Assembly (NCBI GenBank): GCA_947650285.1
Contig: CANTFL010001040.1
Location: forward strand, 1 to 64,000
Direction: 5' to 3'
Source: Hyaloperonospora brassicae
Taxonomy: Eukaryota > Oomycota > Peronosporomycetes > Peronosporales > Peronosporaceae
DNA length: 64,000 nucleotides
The notes beneath the pieces are model-generated. The model searched no databases and was not told where the DNA came from. It worked only from the letters and a program-made list of their open reading frames with translations. Position 1 is the first letter of the stretch. Each line of letters opens with the position of its first letter. A program made the translations under genes and the position numbers. Positions 1-10,168 of the stretch are shown in pieces.

Positions 1-1285
1 CGAACCAAGAGCAACGAGCTGTTGGTAAAGTTAAATGCCACGAGAATACCGAGCGATATGACGTTCCAGAGCACGTGAAAAGGCACAAAGACAGCGAGCA
101 CTGTCGCGCCCAGTCCACTCAACAGCGTGCCGCAGAAAGCAACGTGCCGTGTGCGTCCACGTCGGCAAACACTTTGGGCAGCAGGCCATCTTGTGCCATG
201 GCTTAGAGCACCCGCGGCTTGCGCGAGGAACGCAATGACCGACGTGATGGGCATCGTCGCACTTCGCCCACGGCAACAAACGACGCGGCCCAGTCGAGGC
301 CTACGCTCGTGAACGCCGCGCCAAAGGCTTCGTCGGCGTCAATGGCCGTGTACTTTTGCATGCCCACGAGCGCCAACGTCGCGAGCACGCTCAACGTCGC
401 GGCGCCCAGGATCGTGCCGACGATCGCGCGGGAATGTTCGTGGCCGGGTCCTTTGCTTCGGCTGCGAGGCAACAGACTTCGTCGTAGCCAATGTAGCCGA
501 AGAAACTCGCCGACGCGCCGACCAGCACGCCGGGCCAGCCGAACGCGACGGCGGGCGAGGCGACGGCGCTGTCGGACTCGTGCCCGGGGCTGCGCGTCGG
601 GCACAAAGGGCACGAGGTTCGTCGCGCGGCAGTGCAGAGCCCACGACGATGATGAAGACCACGACCGCAATCTTCGTCATGGTCACGACGTTCACGAGCA
701 GTTTGTTGGCGTCCATGCCGCAGAGCCCGACGGTCATGCACGTGGCGACCAGGAGCCCGGCGTAGACGTCGACGACCGAGTCCGGCGACGACGACATGCG
801 GGTGAGCCACACTGGTGGATCTCCGCTAAAGTACGATTCGATTAAGTGCGACACCTTGGCGCTCCAGCTGCGGGCCCCGCCGGCGCTCGACACGCCGTAC
901 TCGAGCGTCAAAGAAAGCCGGCGAGGAGCGCCGGCAACTCGCCCAGGGCGTGGTAGGCGTAGGCGTACGTGCTGCCGGACGACGGAATGAGGCACGCGAG
1001 CTCCATGAAGCTCAGGCCGCTCAAGAGGCAGCCGAGGCCCGCGAGGAGCCACGACAGCGTTGCGGCGGGCCCTGCGTAGCGACTGGCAATGAGCCCGGCA
1101 ATGGCAAAGACGCCCGAGCCGACGGTGCCGCCGATGCCGACCATGAGGAGGTCGAAGAGGCCGAGCGTGCGGCGCATCTCGACGGCGGTCGTAGCCGCGG
1201 CGGTCGTCGTCGTGCCATTGTCGTGGGGCGGCAACGACGCGGGGCGCAGGGGCTTGCGCCACAAGGCGAGACGCAGCGCGGACAT
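1..1285 (-). pseudogene. APC-family (cationic) amino acid transporter, frame-broken, 3' part off the window
   Basis: The ATG at 1285 opens a frame with an amino-acid permease N-terminus: a TLGLFDLLMVGIGGTVGSG segment typical of transmembrane helix 1 in SLC7/CAT-like transporters, then AGPAATLSWLLAGL and SGSTYAYAYHALGELPAL (helices 2-3). The similarity continues to the left edge but switches reading frame at least four times, near 905, near 600 (probably twice close together), near 430 and near 230. Later pieces include FGYIGYDEVCCLAAEAKDP and LWNVISLGILVAFN, both typical of the family. The family imports amino acids across the plasma or vacuolar membrane with about 12-14 helices. The break at 905 falls in a short T run and adding one base restores the frame, so the lesions could be assembly indels rather than true decay. 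No intron boundaries explain them. Confidence 0.75.
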
Positions 1286-1795
1286 GGCGGAACGGCGGGT
1301 GGGGGTCTTCGCTTAGGTACGAGTTGCTGTTGACGTGCGGTGGTTGCTGTTGTGCGTGCACAGAAACGAGACGCACGTGGGCATCGGAAGCGCGGCGTGA
1401 GTGAGGAGACTGTTTTGTCGATGGTGGGGGTAGGGGTAGGGGTGGGGAGTATTGCTTTTTTGTGTTTTTGGGTAGTGTGCGTGGAGAGGTCGGCATTGCA
1501 GCGTCGAGTGCAGGCGATAAGAACAGCGCGGAGGACGAAACGTCACAAAACCGACGCTCTTTTTTTCGTCGACGGCTTTTTGTGTGCGTCCAGTATGCCG
1601 TTTGACAGGTGTATTTGTCTCGTTCGGTCGAAATGGTCCCCCACCCCCCACCCTTATCTGCTAGAAACGCACAGCGCTTGACTCAATAGGTACGCATCTT
1701 GTCGCTCCCGCACCGTCGTCTTTTCCGTCGATTCAGAGAGACATCCCCCAGCACTACCAGCACCAGTAGCACCGTCAATAGCACCTATTAGCACC
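1286..1795. other. Divergent intergenic region between transporter and aminotransferase
   Basis: About 510 bp between two divergently transcribed genes, so it should hold both promoters. It contains a G-rich patch near 1420-1450 and a C-rich stretch near 1640. I see no convincing coding sequence or recognisable core promoter motif. Confidence 0.5.
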
Positions 1796-3314
1796 ATGAC
1801 GAAGGACGTGCTGTGCATGAATCCGGGTCCTATCGAGTTTGAGCCGCGCGTGCTCCAAGCTTTCGCCATGGAAGGCATTTCCCACGTGGACAAGACCGTG
1901 ATCGAAGTCTTTGGCCAGTGCCTCGAGAAGATGCGCAAAGTTTTTCTTGGCGCCCGATGGCCAGCCTCTTATCGTGGCTGGATCGGGGACACTTGGGTGG
2001 GACATGGTGGGCGCGAACCTAGTGAACAAGGGCGACGACGTTTTGGTTGTCAACAACGGTAAGTACGGTTTTTGGTGCCCTTTCTGATTGGTGGATAAAC
2101 GACAACTCACGGAAATGAACGCACGCGATGCGTTTGAACAGGATACTTTGGCGACCATTTCGGCCAGTGCTTGGAACGGTACGGCGCAACAACGACTCAC
2201 GTTCGCGGCGAGGTAATTCGAAATGACAGGATATTTGTTTCGGGAGGAAGCATTGCAAACGAAAAACGCTGACCAATTCTGAGCACTTTGGTATACTGAT
2301 TTGGTTCGATGATTGTAGATTGGCTCGCAGGCTTCAATCCTAGAGCTGGAAACAGTGCTGCAGCGTGACATCCAGTTCAAAGTCGTGGCCGTCACGCACG
2401 TTGACACGTCAACGGGTGTGTGTGCTCACGTGCAGGAGATTGCAGCTGCGATCCGTCGATTGCAGCCGGATGCTGTCATTGTGCTCGACGGGGTATGCGC
2501 TACCGGCGGGGAAGTTACTCGCATGAAGCAGTGGGACATCGACGTGGTGCTTACGGGGTCCCAAAAGTGTATTGGCGTGCCCGCTGGTCTGAGTCTGCTG
2601 GTCATACGCCCCCGTGCGCTGCAGTTGTTTGAGAACAACACGTCGACGGTCAAGTATTACGTGGATTGGCGCAATTGGCTGCCGATCATGAAGAACTACG
2701 AAGCGCGACAGCCAAGTTACTTTGCAACGCCGTCTGTGAACCACTTGTTCGCTCTGAATGAGGCGCTGGATATTCTGCTGGAGAACGGGGGCATGGAACA
2801 GCGCTTCAATGAGCACAAACTCATTGGAGACGCCGTGAAGGAGGCCATGACGACATTGGGCTGCTCGCTCGTGACCGCGGACGGCTGCGGGGCGAACACA
2901 TTGACTTGTGTACGCTATCCTATTGGTGTCGGTGCGGCCGACTTTTTGCCAAAGGTTGTGAAGCGTGGCGTGTCGCTCGCGGGCGGCTTGCACAAGGCCA
3001 TCAAGACGGAGTACTTTCGTATTGGCCACATGGGCCCAAGCACGCGTCGACTGGACCATATTCTGAAGACAGTGGACGCGATTGAGGGTGCGCTACTCGA
3101 GTGTGGTCACAAGGTGGCGCAACCCGGGAAAGCGGCTAAGGACCTGAGGACGAAGCTCGCGGCAGTCGTTCCTCTGCGTCCCGTACGTGATCAACCTGTG
3201 GTTTCCCACGGTTGCCCCGTGCCTCCGATGTGCCAGGTGTACTCTATCGGTGCAGTGGTCGTTGCATTTGCAGCTGGACTTATGATCTCGCAGCTGAAGC
3301 GTTCAACCCATTAG
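1796..3314 (+). CDS. Class V aminotransferase, alanine-glyoxylate / serine-pyruvate type, with C-terminal membrane segment
   Basis: Three exons, 1796-2058, 2142-2212 and 2319-3314, with introns 2059-2141 (GTAAGT...CAG) and 2213-2318 (GTAATT...TAG). The protein is about 442 residues. The start MTKDVLCMNPGPIEFEPRVL is the usual fold-type I class V opening; VIVAGSGTLGWD and VVAVTHVDTSTG are cofactor and substrate regions, and LTGSQKCIGVPAG carries the lysine expected to bind pyridoxal phosphate. The family moves an amino group from alanine or serine to glyoxylate or a keto acid in peroxisomes or mitochondria. Exon 1 has one extra base relative to the later frame: shortening the T run at 1941-1945 by one base gives the continuous family sequence, so this is probably a sequencing indel. 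The last 25 residues include a hydrophobic stretch (VYSIGAVVVAFAAGLMISQL) that soluble family members lack. Confidence 0.85.
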
Positions 3315-3891
3315 GCGATCACTTTGGGATAGCAGCGGAAGTATGGACAGAAGTTGCATGCTCGTGGTACATTCGAATAGCACTTGACGCTATGGACGTG
3401 TGTGTCCGTGGAGTGGCATCCACGAAAGCAGAGTGAGCTGTCTTTTGCTGCACGTCATAATGATCTTTTGCGCAGATAGTCCGTAGTGGAGATCTTGCAG
3501 GGCAGACGTCGTTGGCATATAATGGAACTGCCCGAAGTTATGACCAAGTGCAAAGTCAGGAGCGGACTGAATGATACGCAGGCTCTTGCGAGGTCGGTCA
3601 TCCTACTCAGTCATGTGTGTGCCCACATGTCCTACACGTTTGCACTTTGAAAAGTACCCCACACTTTCGGTAATTACACAGCGACGCGGATCAGATCGAT
3701 CAGTGTTTTGATCGACCTAGAAATAGATCTGCATTTGCAGATCTAGAAAGCGGTCCACACGTCCTCGATTTCGGGCGCTAAAGAAAGTCGACGCAAAGAC
3801 GACATGTCGGATCACTGACGTCGTATACTTAGCTGCGACATTGAGACCAGCTCACAGCTCGACTTGGACGGGCAAAGTAGTCGCACGTAAC
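3315..3891. other. Intergenic region
   Basis: About 580 bp between two plus-strand genes. It contains a near-palindrome around 3719-3745 (AGATCTGCA / TGCAGATCT) that could form a hairpin. I see no coding sequence. Confidence 0.5.
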
Positions 3892-4261
3892 ATGCCGGCC
3901 ACCAAATTCGACAACGCGGTATGTCATCGACCTCCTCTGTCTTCCACACAAACTCTGCTGTCGTCTTTACATCTCGTCGATGCTGTCTGTCAATGTATTG
4001 CTACCGTCTGATCACTAAGTAGGAATGTGCCAAGCTGCAGCGTGAATCGCTCAATTGCGTCCTCGGTACGTGGCCTCTCTCCTGTATCCACTTGATCGCT
4101 CTGGTTCCTCCATTGTCCCACTTGACCCCGTCGTTTCGTATCCAGATCATGAAGAGGACAAAACGGTCTGCCAGCCCTTCTTCGACCGGTACAACAAGTG
4201 TCTGAAAGACCGTCGCGAGCGTGAAACCGCAGAGCGCAGAGCGCGACGTTCTACCGGATAA
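3892..4261 (+). CDS. Small twin-CX9C CHCH-domain protein (COX23/CHCHD7-like)
   Basis: Three exons: 3892-3918, 4023-4065 and 4146-4261, with introns 3919-4022 (GTATGT...TAG) and 4066-4145 (GTACGT...CAG). The product is 61 residues. It has two exact CX9C motifs: C-AKLQRESLN-C in exon 2 and C-QPFFDRYNK-C in exon 3. Twin CX9C proteins fold as a helical hairpin with two disulfides and are usually imported into the mitochondrial intermembrane space by the Mia40 route, where several help build cytochrome c oxidase. The size, spacing and lysine/arginine-rich tail suit the COX23/CHCHD7 group, but family members this short are hard to separate, so the paralogue is uncertain. The gene converges on HOP2 with 95 bp between stop codons. 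Confidence 0.8.
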
Positions 4262-4356
4262 TCTTCGGGCCGTTGTGGCATCGTGGCCGGCCCTGCGTCA
4301 GTAGACCAATCGACCACAGCGCTACGTGAAGAATACAAGTGACTTGCTCGCTGACG

Positions 4357-5632
4357 CTACATCGTCGGCAGCTCCTTGACACCCGCCTCCTCGTCAGTCT
4401 CCAAACCAACCAGACCCAGCACGACTTTCGGTCGCTTCTCCATGCCGTCGGCGATCTGGTTGATGCCGTCCATTGCAATGCGTTTACGTGTCACCCACGC
4501 AGTCTGTTCACAATCGACACGGTGAGGAATGTTACACCGCGTCGAACCGCCAAACCAAACACGAATACTGTCGCACGCCGATGGATACGTACGCGGTATT
4601 GCGTAAACTTGCGCTTGAGAGCATCTTTTCTGCCAGGAGACAGAGGAGCTCGGCCTTGTTGATCCAAGGTCGCCACCTTCTTCTCCAGAGCCGCTGCTTC
4701 CTCGTCAAGTTGCTTCAGCATCGTATCCAACTCGATGTCCGAGACCTGCGAGGTAATACCCGCCAACGCAGTCTCTGCGTTCTTCAGCTGCTGCTCGAGA
4801 CCAGTACATTCTGCAGTCACCGTCTTGATCTGCTCCTCCAATGCCGCTCGCTCTTCCTCTGACGGCACCGGTAAGTTGTCCTGGTTTACAAAGTAGACCT
4901 TTGCCTTGCCGTATGTCTTGCTCACGAGCTCTTTCCTAGCTCACCACAACACCATTCACACCGACACATTAGAACGTGCACTATCAAACACATTACGGCA
5001 TCGGCTCTCGTCGTACTTGGCCACCAGGTTGTCCAGCAGCGTCGTCAAAGACGACTTGGCAATGGCGCGGTGCATGTTCTCAAACACATTCAGCAGACTG
5101 TACGGTCGATTGGTCTGTCCCGTCCCGAAAAAGCGATCCCATTGCAACGCATCAGTCTACAGCCGCTGCGTTATTGCAATAGAATACAACACACAATGTC
5201 CAATCAACAAATTAGACAGACCTTGCGCATGTAGTCGAGCACGGCAGCCTCTGCCTTTGCTGCTGTCATCGCCGTTGGCTTCGGAGGTACCACAGACTGT
5301 ACAGTGGCCAGTGCTTTTTCCTTCTTCGTGTGTGCAGCTGTCTCAGGCCGGGAACCGCTCTCCACTACCGACCTCAACTTTCTCGCGTCTTTTGATCGAA
5401 CGCTTTTGGTGTTGGCCCGTGGAGATTTCTTGCGACCTACAGCCGCTTTCTTCATATTGGACAGAGCTTTTGCGTCAACGTCCGACACGTCACTTGCAAC
5501 AGAAACGACGTCGTCTTTTTCCGATCCACTGTCCTCGTCGTCCTCATCGGCTTCGTCTTCATCGAACGCAGACGATTCAGCTTCCAAGGAGTCCTCACCC
5601 AGCGAGAAGTCGTCGTCGTCCACGTCACTCAT
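4357..5632 (-). CDS. HOP2: Homologous-pairing protein 2 (HOP2/PSMC3IP, TBPIP family)
   Basis: Four exons read on the minus strand: 5632-5222, 5114-5017, 4935-4593 and 4503-4357. Introns are 5221-5115, 5016-4936 and 4592-4504, all GT-AG. They join to 999 nt, giving 332 residues. Exon 2 and the start of exon 3 give the winged-helix domain (NRPYSLLNVFENMHRAIAKS, then SKTYGKAKVYFVNQDN), which aligns without gaps to human HOP2 over this join. Exon 3 is a coiled coil, and exon 4 starts AWVTRKRIAMDGINQIADG and ends near GLETDEEA, as in the family C-terminus. HOP2 pairs with MND1 and helps DMC1/RAD51 carry out strand invasion in meiosis. Animal HOP2 is about 217 residues. This one has roughly 120 extra acidic and then basic residues at the N-terminus (SDVDDDDFSLGEDSLEAES). 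Confidence 0.92.
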
Positions 5633-5821
5633 GGCGAGCGAAAAGGGCAGGAGGAGAAAGCGATAGCGATAGGACGACGAGAGGGATCGGAGTTGTAGGA
5701 TGGACGTCCAGGACGACTACGGAAGGACGACGTCCTGCGACAGCTGAATTGACCGCACGAGAAGCGTCCTATAGTTTCCCCCTAGTTCGTCTATCTTGCT
5801 CGTAGCATGCAATCACCCAGG

Positions 5822-7525
5822 TTAGGTCCTACCTACAACTATAGGTTCATGCCGCGCTGCGAGCGTCAGTCCAGACTCGTAGTAGCTCGTCACACTTGGC
5901 GTGGAACTCGCAATGGAACTATCGGTCATACTTTCCGTGCCCGTGTTGAAACTATGGGACTTTGATATCGGCTTCTCCACGCCACCGGGTGTCGCGTGCG
6001 TTTTGACTGCTAGAGCGTCCACTTCTTCCTCTGTACGTTGCAGCTCGAGCGTCTCCGTTGCTGCGGCTGCAAATAAACCCTGGAACGCCTCAAAGTCCAC
6101 GTAGCCCTCGTCTTTGCTGTCGATCGATGCAATCAGATCGCTCAGTTCTTGGGCGTCCATCGAGTGTCGGAAGACGTTCTGAAGTCCACTCGTCGACAAC
6201 CGGCCCTGGTTCGTGCTATCCAAAAGGCCAAACGCCTCTTTGATCGTCGGTAGACTCACGTCGCGCTCGTCGATTGTTGCAGCCATGAACTCTAGAAAGT
6301 TCATGCGGCCGCTCTTGGATTGATTCACCTGCTGGAAGAGCGTGTCTGCGTCCGCATCCAATAGACCGCTCTCGAGCAGAGCACTGCGGAAGTCGGGACG
6401 TGATAGTGATCCTGTCCGTGTGCGGTCGATCGCACCGAACACCTGCGCAGCCACTTGCTGCTGCACGTGGTTGTCGGCGATGCCGAGGGCGATTGCCAAC
6501 AACGCCGTTTGCTTCATCTTTCGATACGTGCTGAAGCGACGCATGTTCGCTAGTAGCAGCCGTTGATCACTCTGCAGGCGAGCACGACGAGGGCTGTCCA
6601 CGTGCGTTAGCTCTTCTTCGTTGAGCCAGTACGAAGCCAGTGCCTGCTTTGCTGACAGTCGCTCGTCCACGTCTTCTTTTACGAGCGACTGGATGAAAAG
6701 CACAGCGCTCGGCGAGAACTTGGCCCACAGGTCCGTCTCAAAGACCAACACGCCGTCGTAGATGTTTTCCATCGTATCGTCAATCGTCGCTCCGTGGAAT
6801 GGCGACACGCCCGTGAGTAGCTCAAAGCAGATCACGCCCACGCTCCAGAGATCGCACTTTTCATTGTAGTCGCCGTCCAAGACTTCCGGCGCCACGTAGT
6901 CGATCGTTCCGACTGGTTCAATGAGCTTCTCGCGCCGCTGGAAGTGTGTGCTGAGCCCAAAGTTACACAGACGAATCGAGCCTGGATCCGCTGCGTCGGC
7001 CAGCACCAGATTCTCGAGCTTCAAGTCGCGGTGGGTGATCGAGCGAGCGTGCAAATAGACGAGTGCACGCAGCAGCGCGCGAATGACGGTGCGCACGTCG
7101 CTCTCGGTGAACGTGCGGTGCGCTCGGTATACGTGTTCGTAGAGGTCTTTGCCGTGACAGAGCTGCGTGACCAGGTACAGCTGGTCCTTGTCTTCGAACG
7201 AGCCGAGCAGTGGCACAATCTGTGGATGGTGCAGTCGCTTCAACATACTTCGTTCGTGCCACAGTGCGTCTCGGTCTCCTCGATTGCTGAGGGCAGCGAC
7301 CTTGACAGCCCACGCTTGGCCCGATCGCTTGCTTACTGCGTACTTGACGCAGCCACAGTGTCCCGTGCCAATCGTCGAGCGAATGTCAAAGAACTCGCTC
7401 ACGTCGTTGACGTACGTGTGCTGGATCAAGTCGGACGTGACGTCGTCTCGGTGGCTCTCGTGCTGAGCTCCTCGTGCCGTGAGAGAGACGACGGCGTCAC
7501 TGGCTTTCGAGTGGCGGCAGCCCAT
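5822..7525 (-). CDS. CDPK/CaMK-like protein kinase with four EF-hands and an acylation-type N-terminus; DFG replaced by NFG
   Basis: A single exon of 567 residues. I place the start at the ATG at 7525 because it gives MGCRHSK, a classic N-myristoylation plus palmitoylation signal; the frame is open 16 codons further up. The kinase domain spans about 46-301: glycine loop GTGHCGCV 53-60, AVK lysine 75, HRDLKLEN 165-172 and APE 212-214. The magnesium-binding DFG is NFG (Asn188, codon AAC). Four EF-hand loops follow at 367-378, 401-412, 436-447 and 469-480. Loop 2 ends in Glu and loop 1 in Asp, while loops 3 and 4 have Gly and Ala at position 12 and look unable to bind calcium well. This is the CDPK layout of plants and alveolates and acts at membranes in calcium signalling. 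Activity may be reduced or metal-altered by the NFG change. Confidence 0.9.
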   Translation of the reverse strand: MGCRHSKASDAVVSLTARGAQHESHRDDVTSDLIQHTYVNDVSEFFDIRSTIGTGHCGCVKYAVSKRSGQAWAVKVAALSNRGDRDALWHERSMLKRLHHPQIVPLLGSFEDKDQLYLVTQLCHGKDLYEHVYRAHRTFTESDVRTVIRALLRALVYLHARSITHRDLKLENLVLADAADPGSIRLCNFGLSTHFQRREKLIEPVGTIDYVAPEVLDGDYNEKCDLWSVGVICFELLTGVSPFHGATIDDTMENIYDGVLVFETDLWAKFSPSAVLFIQSLVKEDVDERLSAKQALASYWLNEEELTHVDSPRRARLQSDQRLLLANMRRFSTYRKMKQTALLAIALGIADNHVQQQVAAQVFGAIDRTRTGSLSRPDFRSALLESGLLDADADTLFQQVNQSKSGRMNFLEFMAATIDERDVSLPTIKEAFGLLDSTNQGRLSTSGLQNVFRHSMDAQELSDLIASIDSKDEGYVDFEAFQGLFAAAATETLELQRTEEEVDALAVKTHATPGGVEKPISKSHSFNTGTESMTDSSIASSTPSVTSYYESGLTLAARHEPIVVGRT

Positions 7526-8264
7526 GACACGTTCGTAGCTGTTTCGATGATGCGAAAATGTAAGTGTGCGCATGTGTGCGTATGCGGCTGGACGTGCATG
7601 TACGCATGTAAGTGGTGTACTTTGGACCGTTGCAACATGTACCTGTCAAGTTGCAGCGGGGGGGAGAGGACACGTTTTTGACACGATATGGGTACAATCT
7701 CTTCTTGACAGAAAGGCCGGTGCGTGGGTCGCTGGAAGTCCCGCGTGGAGTTTACGTGCAGAAAAGAAAAGAGACACCAGGCTGCCGACTCGCCTTAGCC
7801 GTTGCTGCTACTTCACGCTGGTCTTAGTCCCGACAGGACGACAAATGCGTCGTCTTTTTTTTTTCGTGCGCCTCTACAGTCGTAGTGGACAAAGAAAAGT
7901 CGGACAATGGCAACAGCTTGCAACTCCTCCCTCAACCGCGTCTGTCCTTTTTTGTTCAAACGCTTTTTCGCGAGCGAAATGAAACGGCGAAACGGCGTCT
8001 AAAACCACACACTTTCTAGCTGCAGTCTATTTTGGGGTTCGCAGACAACAAAGTAGCACTTCAGCAGTGGCAAGAGTAGTACTAGTTGCAGCAATAGTAG
8101 TAGTCCTGATTAGCAGCAGTTATAGCAGTAGCAGCAGTTATAGCAGTAGCAGCAGCATGTTATAGCCGTAACACATACGTACGTACGTACGTGGGGCGGC
8201 AGATACATCGGATGCAGCACGACGACAGACGCCGTGCGTCTCCACGTACCTCTTCAGTCCCACC
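7526..8264. other. Intergenic region with simple repeats
   Basis: No credible gene. It holds the kinase promoter at its left end, a poly-T run near 7855-7864, a GCA/GTA trinucleotide tract from 8051 to 8160 and an (ACGT)4 tract at 8177-8192. Confidence 0.5.
8051..8160. repeat. Imperfect AGC/AGT trinucleotide tract
   Basis: Runs of agcagt, tagcag and tagtag triplets form an imperfect trinucleotide microsatellite. A second tract of the same composition lies at 8305-8366, inside the 3' end of the hypothetical ORF. Confidence 0.7.
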
Positions 8265-8924
8265 TCACGACGTGGCCAGAAAGTTGAATCGAAAATCGCT
8301 CGTCGTCGTCGTCGTTGCTGCTGGAGTAGCAGTAGTAGCAGTAGCAGTAGCAGTAGTAGTAGCTGCATTTAGTGCCTTGCGGCGCTGCGCTCGCTGCTTC
8401 GTTGCGGCCAAATTGCGCCGGCCCTGTCCATAGCGCAAGTGCATTGTGGCCACTTCGCTCTCTGTGCCTGTCGCCTTGCGCAGTTTCACGAACGGCGACA
8501 CAGCAACCGACGAAGACAGTCGCTCCTCTTTTGGACGCGTGAGCTGACCGCAGTCCACTCGACGCAGTTGGGCGTCTGTCCTGTGCTCTTCTCGTTGCGG
8601 CACTGCATCCCTCGTCTCGCAACTCGTCCGAGCGGTCTTCTGATCCCCTGCCGAGTCGGTCGTGTCGTGCAATCGCTTCGCTCGTCGCTTTTTCGCCCTC
8701 TTGCGCGTCCGGTGGCGCGTCTTTTCCTTCGCTGTGGCCGAGAGACAAAAGTCGAACCGAAAGACCGTCGCGGCCGACTTGCAAACAGCTTCGGCGACCT
8801 CGTCCGACGTGGCTTCTTCGATCGTCTCGCCTCGGTCCTGCAACTGCTTGACGGTCGCCAGGATCCGGCGCTTCGCTTCAAAGTGCGCGGCCAGTGGAGG
8901 TCCAGCAGCGCTGTCGTCGTGCAT
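8265..8924 (-). CDS. Hypothetical protein, basic and low-complexity
   Basis: A 219-residue frame from the ATG at 8924. The first 60 residues look like ordinary protein (HFEAKRRILATVKQLQDRGE, then EEATSDEVAEAVCKSAATVF, probably helical). A lysine/arginine-rich block follows (RTRKRAKKRRAKRL, a possible nuclear signal), and the C-terminus is a Thr/Ala run made by the trinucleotide tract at 8305-8366. I do not recognise a family. The gene is divergent from the deformylase at 9150. It could have an intron removing the low-complexity tail, or could be spurious. Confidence 0.4.
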   Translation of the reverse strand: MHDDSAAGPPLAAHFEAKRRILATVKQLQDRGETIEEATSDEVAEAVCKSAATVFRFDFCLSATAKEKTRHRTRKRAKKRRAKRLHDTTDSAGDQKTARTSCETRDAVPQREEHRTDAQLRRVDCGQLTRPKEERLSSSVAVSPFVKLRKATGTESEVATMHLRYGQGRRNLAATKQRAQRRKALNAATTTATATATTATPAATTTTTSDFRFNFLATS

Positions 8925-9149
8925 GGGACCCGCTCGTGTGAACTCGCTTAAACTGTGTGGCTATCCTGTATACGAAGGAGTGACATGTGATTGCACGTAT
9001 CCTGTGCGTGTCTGTCTGTCTGTCTGTATGAGGGTACGTATGCGTGCACGTGGGTATGTCGGAAAAAGGAGGTACACTTGTTTTTAGAAACCACTGGAGC
9101 ACAGGTCACTTGTGGGATTCGTAATCAAGTCGAGCGGACGCAAGTGATC

Positions 9150-10087
9150 ATGTCGCTCGTGTTTCTCGGGAATCCCGGTACGTCTTTCTTCCATGCGAAT
9201 GACTTTGCATCGTTGTGTTATTGTGGTACTGTCCAGAGCAAAGAAGAAGGAGACGATCGAGAGAGACTCGCGCTTGCCGTCTGGAACATGCAGAGCGCTT
9301 TTTTACCATACTGTCGAAGGACTGACGACTTGTGGACTGTGGTTTGCGCTTTGCATGCGTCGAGTAGCTCTCCGTCGAGTGTCCAAGTCAGTGGCTGATG
9401 TGCGGTCCCCTGTGATTCGGAAACTACTGGACTCTCTGGAGCAAGAAGTGGTGCGTGTGTCGTCGTCGACAGTGGCTTTCGTTGCCACGACAGGTGCCTC
9501 TTGCTTGACAATAGCTGCTCATCGCACTGGAAAAACAATCGTGTTTGAATGAATGGCAGCGTCAAGAAGCTGGCATTGGCATTGCCGCACCGCAACTCGG
9601 GCACAACTTACGCATGTTTCTTATGCTCAAGCACATGCCGGAGACTGAAGAGGACCTGAAGACGCTCGAGTACCAGAGAGTACTGAACCCGGACATTCTG
9701 GCCGTGTCGAAGACTGTCAAGCGTGACTTTGAAGGCTGTCTCAGTGTTCCTGGCTACCAAGGCATTGTCAAGCGTGCCCAGGAGATTCTCGTGCAGTACG
9801 AAGACGCGGACGGCCGCAAAGTGAAAGAAACGCTGACCGATTTTCCCGCTCGCGTGTTCCAGCACGAGTTGGACCACCTCAATGGTGTCATGTACCTCGA
9901 TCGCATGGAACCCGGTAGCCTCATTCACAATGAAGAGTTCGAGACAATGGAGTGGGATGACATTCAAAAGCTGCTGCTACAGGGACCGATCGAGACGCCA
10001 CTTCCGCTTGTAGCGTCAACGCCGCCGCACAGCAGCATGGACGACCGTCGAGCGAAAGAGAAGAGCATGCGCAAGAAGAAGTACTAG
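9150..10087 (+). CDS. PDF: Peptide deformylase
   Basis: Three exons, 9150-9177, 9368-9450 and 9560-10087, with introns 9178-9367 (GTACGT...TAG) and 9451-9559 (GTGCGT...CAG), give 212 residues. The joins recreate the standard family opening: VFLGNP plus ALRRVSKSVADVRSPVIRKL, then EVRQEAGIGIAAPQLG with bacterial-type spacing. All three metal-site motifs are present: GIGIAAPQ, EGCLS and HELDH. The enzyme removes the formyl group from the initiator methionine of proteins made in mitochondria (oomycetes have no plastid). I see no strong targeting peptide; the frame stays open upstream of 9150, so a longer organelle-targeted start is possible. The C-terminus has an extra Lys/Arg-rich tail ending RRAKEKSMRKKKY. 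Confidence 0.9.
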
Positions 10088-10168
10088 CCCGCACATTGTC
10101 GTCCCGAAGCGACCAGGCATCGTGAGTACATGTGCAGAATCCTTCGCCAATCGAGCAGACACTGTCCG

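Noticed and set aside
219..845. Long plus-strand frame, 208 codons
   Set aside because: Antisense shadow of the GC-rich transporter gene, with Arg-rich composition and no family features.
6944..7681. Plus-strand frame opposite the kinase
   Set aside because: Shadow; the minus strand has the full set of kinase motifs.
8311..8366. Possible CRISPR-like or structured repeat
   Set aside because: It is a simple trinucleotide microsatellite with no spacers, and the genome is eukaryotic.
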